Below are positions 61,001 to 64,000 of a stretch of 64,000 bases of DNA, piece by piece. The notes beneath the pieces were generated by a model. It was not told where the DNA came from. It ran no database searches and saw only the letters and a program-made list of their open reading frames with translations. Source of the stretch: Gymnorhina tibicen (Eukaryota > Chordata > Aves > Passeriformes > Artamidae); assembly GCA_013399875.1 (NCBI GenBank), contig VXAZ01005587.1, positions 467,451 through 531,450 on the forward strand, written 5' to 3'. Position numbers and translations under genes: made by a program. Every line of letters starts with the position of its first letter. Positions within the stretch are counted from its first letter, which is position 1.

Positions 61001-63995
61001 TGGCACACCCAGCCATGGTCATGGGACCAGCACCACTATATCCCAGCCATACAACTGCTACCCTCCTCACCAGAGAGAAGCACAACCCTTCTCACCTGCT
61101 TTCCCACCTTAATCCCCATGTCAGACCATAAATTACAGAGCCCCTCGTTAGTGCTGCCAACCTTGGCTGAAACCATGGCCAGCTGATTGTCCTTTTCTCG
61201 GTTTTCCTTCTTCAGTTTTTCAATCTCTTGCTGGAGTTGCTGGATTTTCTGCTCCTTTTGCAGGAGTTCCCTTTGCAAGCTGCTCACCAGACCTGAGGAA
61301 AATAACTCTGGTCAGAGATCACCCAGCTGTGACATTTAGATGGGCTATGGGGAAGAAATTCTTCCCTGTGAAGGTGGGGAGGCCCTGGCACAGAGAAGCT
61401 GTGGCTGCCTCATTCCTGGAAGTGTCCAAGGCCAGGCTGGATGGGGCTTGGAGCAACCTGGGATAGTGGAAGGTGTCCCTGCCCATGGCAGGGGGTGGAA
61501 TGAGGTGGTCTTTAGGGTCTCTTCCCACCTGAACCATTCTGAGATTTGATGATTTCTACAAGCCACTGGGAATAATTTGTTGCCTGCACAGTTTGGCCAA
61601 TGCTTGCTCCTTATCCAGAGCCAGTCCCAAACTGCTTCATGCCCTGACCCAGAGCTCCAGGGACACAATACCTGCAGTCAAAGCCTGGTCCCTCTTCAAC
61701 TTCTCACTTTCTCTCTGCAGCCTCCCGATCTCCAGCTCTCTTTCATGGAGGGAATGGCTGAAAACCTGGCTCGAGCCTTTCTGCAGGTCATTGATCTGCA
61801 AAACACAGATTCACCTGTGCTCCTGACCAGATCATTCATTGACTCTGCTACAGCCCCTTCAGAGAGGGACATCTGGCACTTCTGGTTTGGTGGGATTGCT
61901 CTTTAGCATCTTCAAATACCACCTTAAATATGCTCGGGCTGTTCCTGCTGAAATCCTAATTAATGCCGGAGGCATTTGAGAAGGAAGGAAGGAAGGAAAA
62001 AAAAAAGGAAGGATGGAATAAAAGAAAGGAAGGAGGGAGGGAGGGTGGGAAGGAAAAAACCTTCCTCCCTCATTTCCCTTGATTGCAGACACACAAACAG
62101 CTCCTGCCCAAACTACACTACAAACACACCTGTACCAGAGAGGTGTTTTCCATGTTCAGTGCCTATGAAAACATCCAGTACCTGTTCCCTCAGGGCTTTG
62201 ATCTCCTCTGTTTGGGCTCCCAGCTCTTGGTTGAAGGTGAGCAGCTTCTGGGTCAGCTCAGCCTCGTTCCTCACTGCTGCCTGGGCCAGTTTCTTTGCCA
62301 TGGCTGCGATCTCCTCCTGCAGATCTCTTATCACCACATTTTTTCCCTTTGACTCTGTTTCCAAACCAGAGAGGTGACCCATTTCCTTCTCCAGCAGCTT
62401 CTCGCCCTGCGGGCAGATTCAGGTGCCACTGGCCAGTCTGCAGCCACAGACTCCAGCCCCCCTGCCCAGGGGGACCGGCTCATGGCCACCAGCAAGGGAC
62501 CTGCTGTCCCTGGCTTCCCGCATCCTCCAGCCACCCACTGTCTGCACGCCCTGCTGGGACTCCCTGTGGGATGCAGACATTTGGCAGGATTCACCTGCTC
62601 TGCCACGGACAGGGATGGCATTCCTCCCTCCCCAGCATTACCTTTTCCTGCAGGAGGAGATCTACTTCCTGAGCCCCCAGGGAAGGGGCTCCCTCCACAC
62701 CTCTTGCACCATCCCCTGAGACTGGAAGACAGGAAATTATCAGCAAGAGAGGTGATTGCAGACAGCAGCAATGCTCCCTGCAGCATCCTTTTCCCTTGTC
62801 CCAAAACTTCTCCAAGGCAGTGGCCACTATTCAGGGCATGAGCTTGCTTCACAACCAGCAGAGAAACCAAAAAAAAGACACTTAGAGTGCAAACAGTCTG
62901 CACAGCAGAGAGAGTAATTCACCTCTGGGAACCAAAGCAGCCTCAAAGCAGCAGAGACACAGCAGAGAGAGGCTGCCCTTATTTTCCAGCACTGCCCAGC
63001 CCCTCAGAAAGCTGTGCTTTTTTGTCTTCCCTCATGGGAACAGCTCTGCTCCCCGCCATTAGGGGGTGGGGATCCTTTGGGCTGTTCCCCAGCAGAGGAG
63101 TTTGTGCTACCCTGGCTGTGTGTGTCCCTGCCTTCGTCCTCGCTGTGGTTTCCAGTTCAGCACTGGGACTGCACGGTGCTGCCTCCACTCTGCACTTTGG
63201 CACCTCTCTTTGACTTTGTGTGGCTTATGAGTGCTCAAAAACCCCAACCCCACAGCAGGAAAACCACAGCGCTGTGCATCAGGCCACAACATTCATGGCA
63301 AATGCCACGTTCTCCAGCTGTGCTACTCGCCCAGACCCTCACCTCTGCCCTGCTCTATCACATACTTTATTTCCAGAGGTGTGTCAGGTATGGATCCAGT
63401 TTAAAGTGCCTTCACTCAAGGCAGCCACTTCAAAGGAGGGAAAAACACTTCAAACAGGAGTCAGGAACAGGCACATGAGTCAGTGGTGCAGATAAATCAG
63501 TCATGGCCCTTCTGGGTCCCACACCAGGAAGAAGGAAGAGGAAATGTCCCTCTGCAAGGGCAACAGCATTCCCCCTGGGATGTCACAGCTTATTTCTTCC
63601 CTGACCCGAATGCCCCCCAGGACCACACACGGATTTTGATCAGCTCCACTGGACAAGGACTCGCACCCAGTTGCTCAACACTCGTCACTCTCCTGCTCCA
63701 ATCAACTCTACTCAACACCGAGTTGCTCTGTGACGACACCAGGACACAAATGGCTGGTTTGGCATCGGGGAGTACCTGGCCTCACCGCAGAGGTCCTGCT
63801 GAAGGTGTCCAGAGAGGCGGCACCGGCTGTGCTCCTGTCCCGGGCACTTGCAGGTCGCCTTGGCAGCACCAGATGAGGCACTTGGCCAGGGGCTCTGGGG
63901 GCCCCACTGCCCACGGAGTCAGAGGGAAGCTGCCACTGCAGTGAGGGCAGGTGTGGAGGAGATGCAGGAGTCGTGGGTTTGGGCTCTGTAACCAC
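49098..63995 (-). CDS. FHAD1: FHAD1, forkhead-associated domain/coiled-coil protein (5' part outside window)
   Basis: Role poorly known. Exons from 5': 63776-63995, 62642-62715, 62182-62406, 61672-61795, 61162-61292, 60421-60486, 59924-60016, 59407-59514, 58919-59002, 58408-58560, 57872-58067, 57477-57547, 57054-57191, 56127-56234, 55843-55932, 55447-55672, 55017-55068, 54378-54493, 53544-53703, 53100-53208, 51711-51846, 51303-51430, 50857-50952, 50033-50253, 49457-49622, 49098-49181: 3375 nt, 1124 codons plus stop, every phase consistent. The first exon is a Pro/Ser-rich linker; the rest is long heptad coiled coil (QKIQQLQQEIEKLKKENREK; GRLTRELSETRARMSDMRGE). VPDHIPNGGLFRI, YLDVIGALGSL and synteny next to EFHD2 identify FHAD1; the FHA domain must lie right of the window. 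Weak points: the acceptor of exon 55017-55068, donors GTTGGC (61161) and GTCTGT (57871), and the short last exon. Confidence 0.85.
50620..50720 (-). mobile_element. CR1 LINE 3' end, antisense, in FHAD1 intron
   Basis: CAGAATCGTAGAACAGTTTA, GGTTGGAAGGGAAATTTAAA and CTGCCATGGACAGGGATGTC match the reverse complement of the CR1 tail. Confidence 0.8.
51487..51700 (+). mobile_element. CR1 LINE 3' fragment, sense, in FHAD1 intron
   Basis: GAGGCCCTGGCACAGGTTGC, CCTGGAAGTGTCCAAGGCCA and the end CCTTCCAACCCAAACCATTC are diagnostic of CR1. The fragment stops 10 bp before the exon at 51711. Confidence 0.88.
57590..57780 (+). mobile_element. CR1 LINE 3' fragment, sense
   Basis: ATTTCTTCATGAAAAGGATGG, GGCATTGGAACAGGCC, TGGTTGGACTCAGTGACCTT and ACGATTCTGTGATTTT. 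Confidence 0.85.
58143..58255 (+). mobile_element. CR1 LINE 3' fragment, sense
   Basis: CAGGCCAGGTTGGATGGGGC, GGAGCAGCCTGGTCCAGTGG and GAATGAGATGGACTTTATGG. Confidence 0.85.
60528..60665 (+). mobile_element. CR1 LINE 3' fragment, sense
   Basis: GATTTAAAAGACACTTGGGG, ATGGTTTAGTGGTGGCCTTG and GATCTCAGAGGTCATTTCCA. Confidence 0.85.
61335..61560 (+). mobile_element. CR1 LINE 3' fragment, sense
   Basis: GGAAGTGTCCAAGGCCAGGC, GGAGCAACCTGGGATAGTGG and GGTCTTTAGGGTCTCTTCCC. Close to the fragment at 51487, so the two belong to the same subfamily. Confidence 0.85.
61979..62058. repeat. GGAA-rich simple repeat in FHAD1 intron
   Basis: A purine-only tract of (GAAG)n passing into A-rich and (GGGA)n segments. 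Confidence 0.85.
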
Positions 63996-64000
63996 CTGGA

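Overview
The window is vertebrate nuclear DNA and almost certainly avian. Genes are split into many exons with GT-AG introns. At least a dozen CR1 LINE fragments of bird type are scattered through it, together with ERV LTRs. Gene order and GC-rich, compact spacing match the 1p36-like syntenic block that birds carry on a small chromosome (chicken chromosome 21-like). A songbird is my guess from the LTR style, but I cannot prove it.

Layout from left to right: PINK1 (+, last six coding exons; 5' exons lie outside), AGMAT (+, complete, 7 exons, 384 aa), DNAJC16/ERdj8 (-, complete, 14 exons, 775 aa, convergent with AGMAT), CASP9 (+, complete, 10 exons, 420 aa, divergent from DNAJC16), two tandem chymotrypsin-C genes (CTRC-like, both -, 8 exons and 269 aa each), EFHD2 (-, 4 exons, 198 aa) and FHAD1 (-, 26 exons modelled here, 1124 codons, 5' FHA-domain exons beyond the right edge). 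Exon boundaries were placed by hand from splice consensus, protein similarity and phase. Summed exon lengths are multiples of three for every complete gene, and every exon-exon phase in the FHAD1 model is consistent.

These are unrelated housekeeping and tissue genes, not a pathway cluster: mitochondrial quality control (PINK1), agmatine breakdown (AGMAT), an ER J-protein (DNAJC16), the apoptosome protease (CASP9), secreted pancreatic proteases (CTRC), a calcium-binding actin regulator (EFHD2) and a coiled-coil protein of unknown role (FHAD1). I saw no prokaryotic-type system, CRISPR array or tRNA.

The most informative observations are: (1) a tandem CTRC duplication with mosaic identity and a tight cluster of replacement-only changes; (2) an exact-length 450-bp repeat either side of a single N, which looks like an assembly artefact; (3) an ERV LTR downstream of FHAD1 that carries the first canonical poly(A) signal for that gene; (4) an avian caspase-9 with recognisable IAP-binding and feedback-cleavage sites; (5) several intronic minisatellites.
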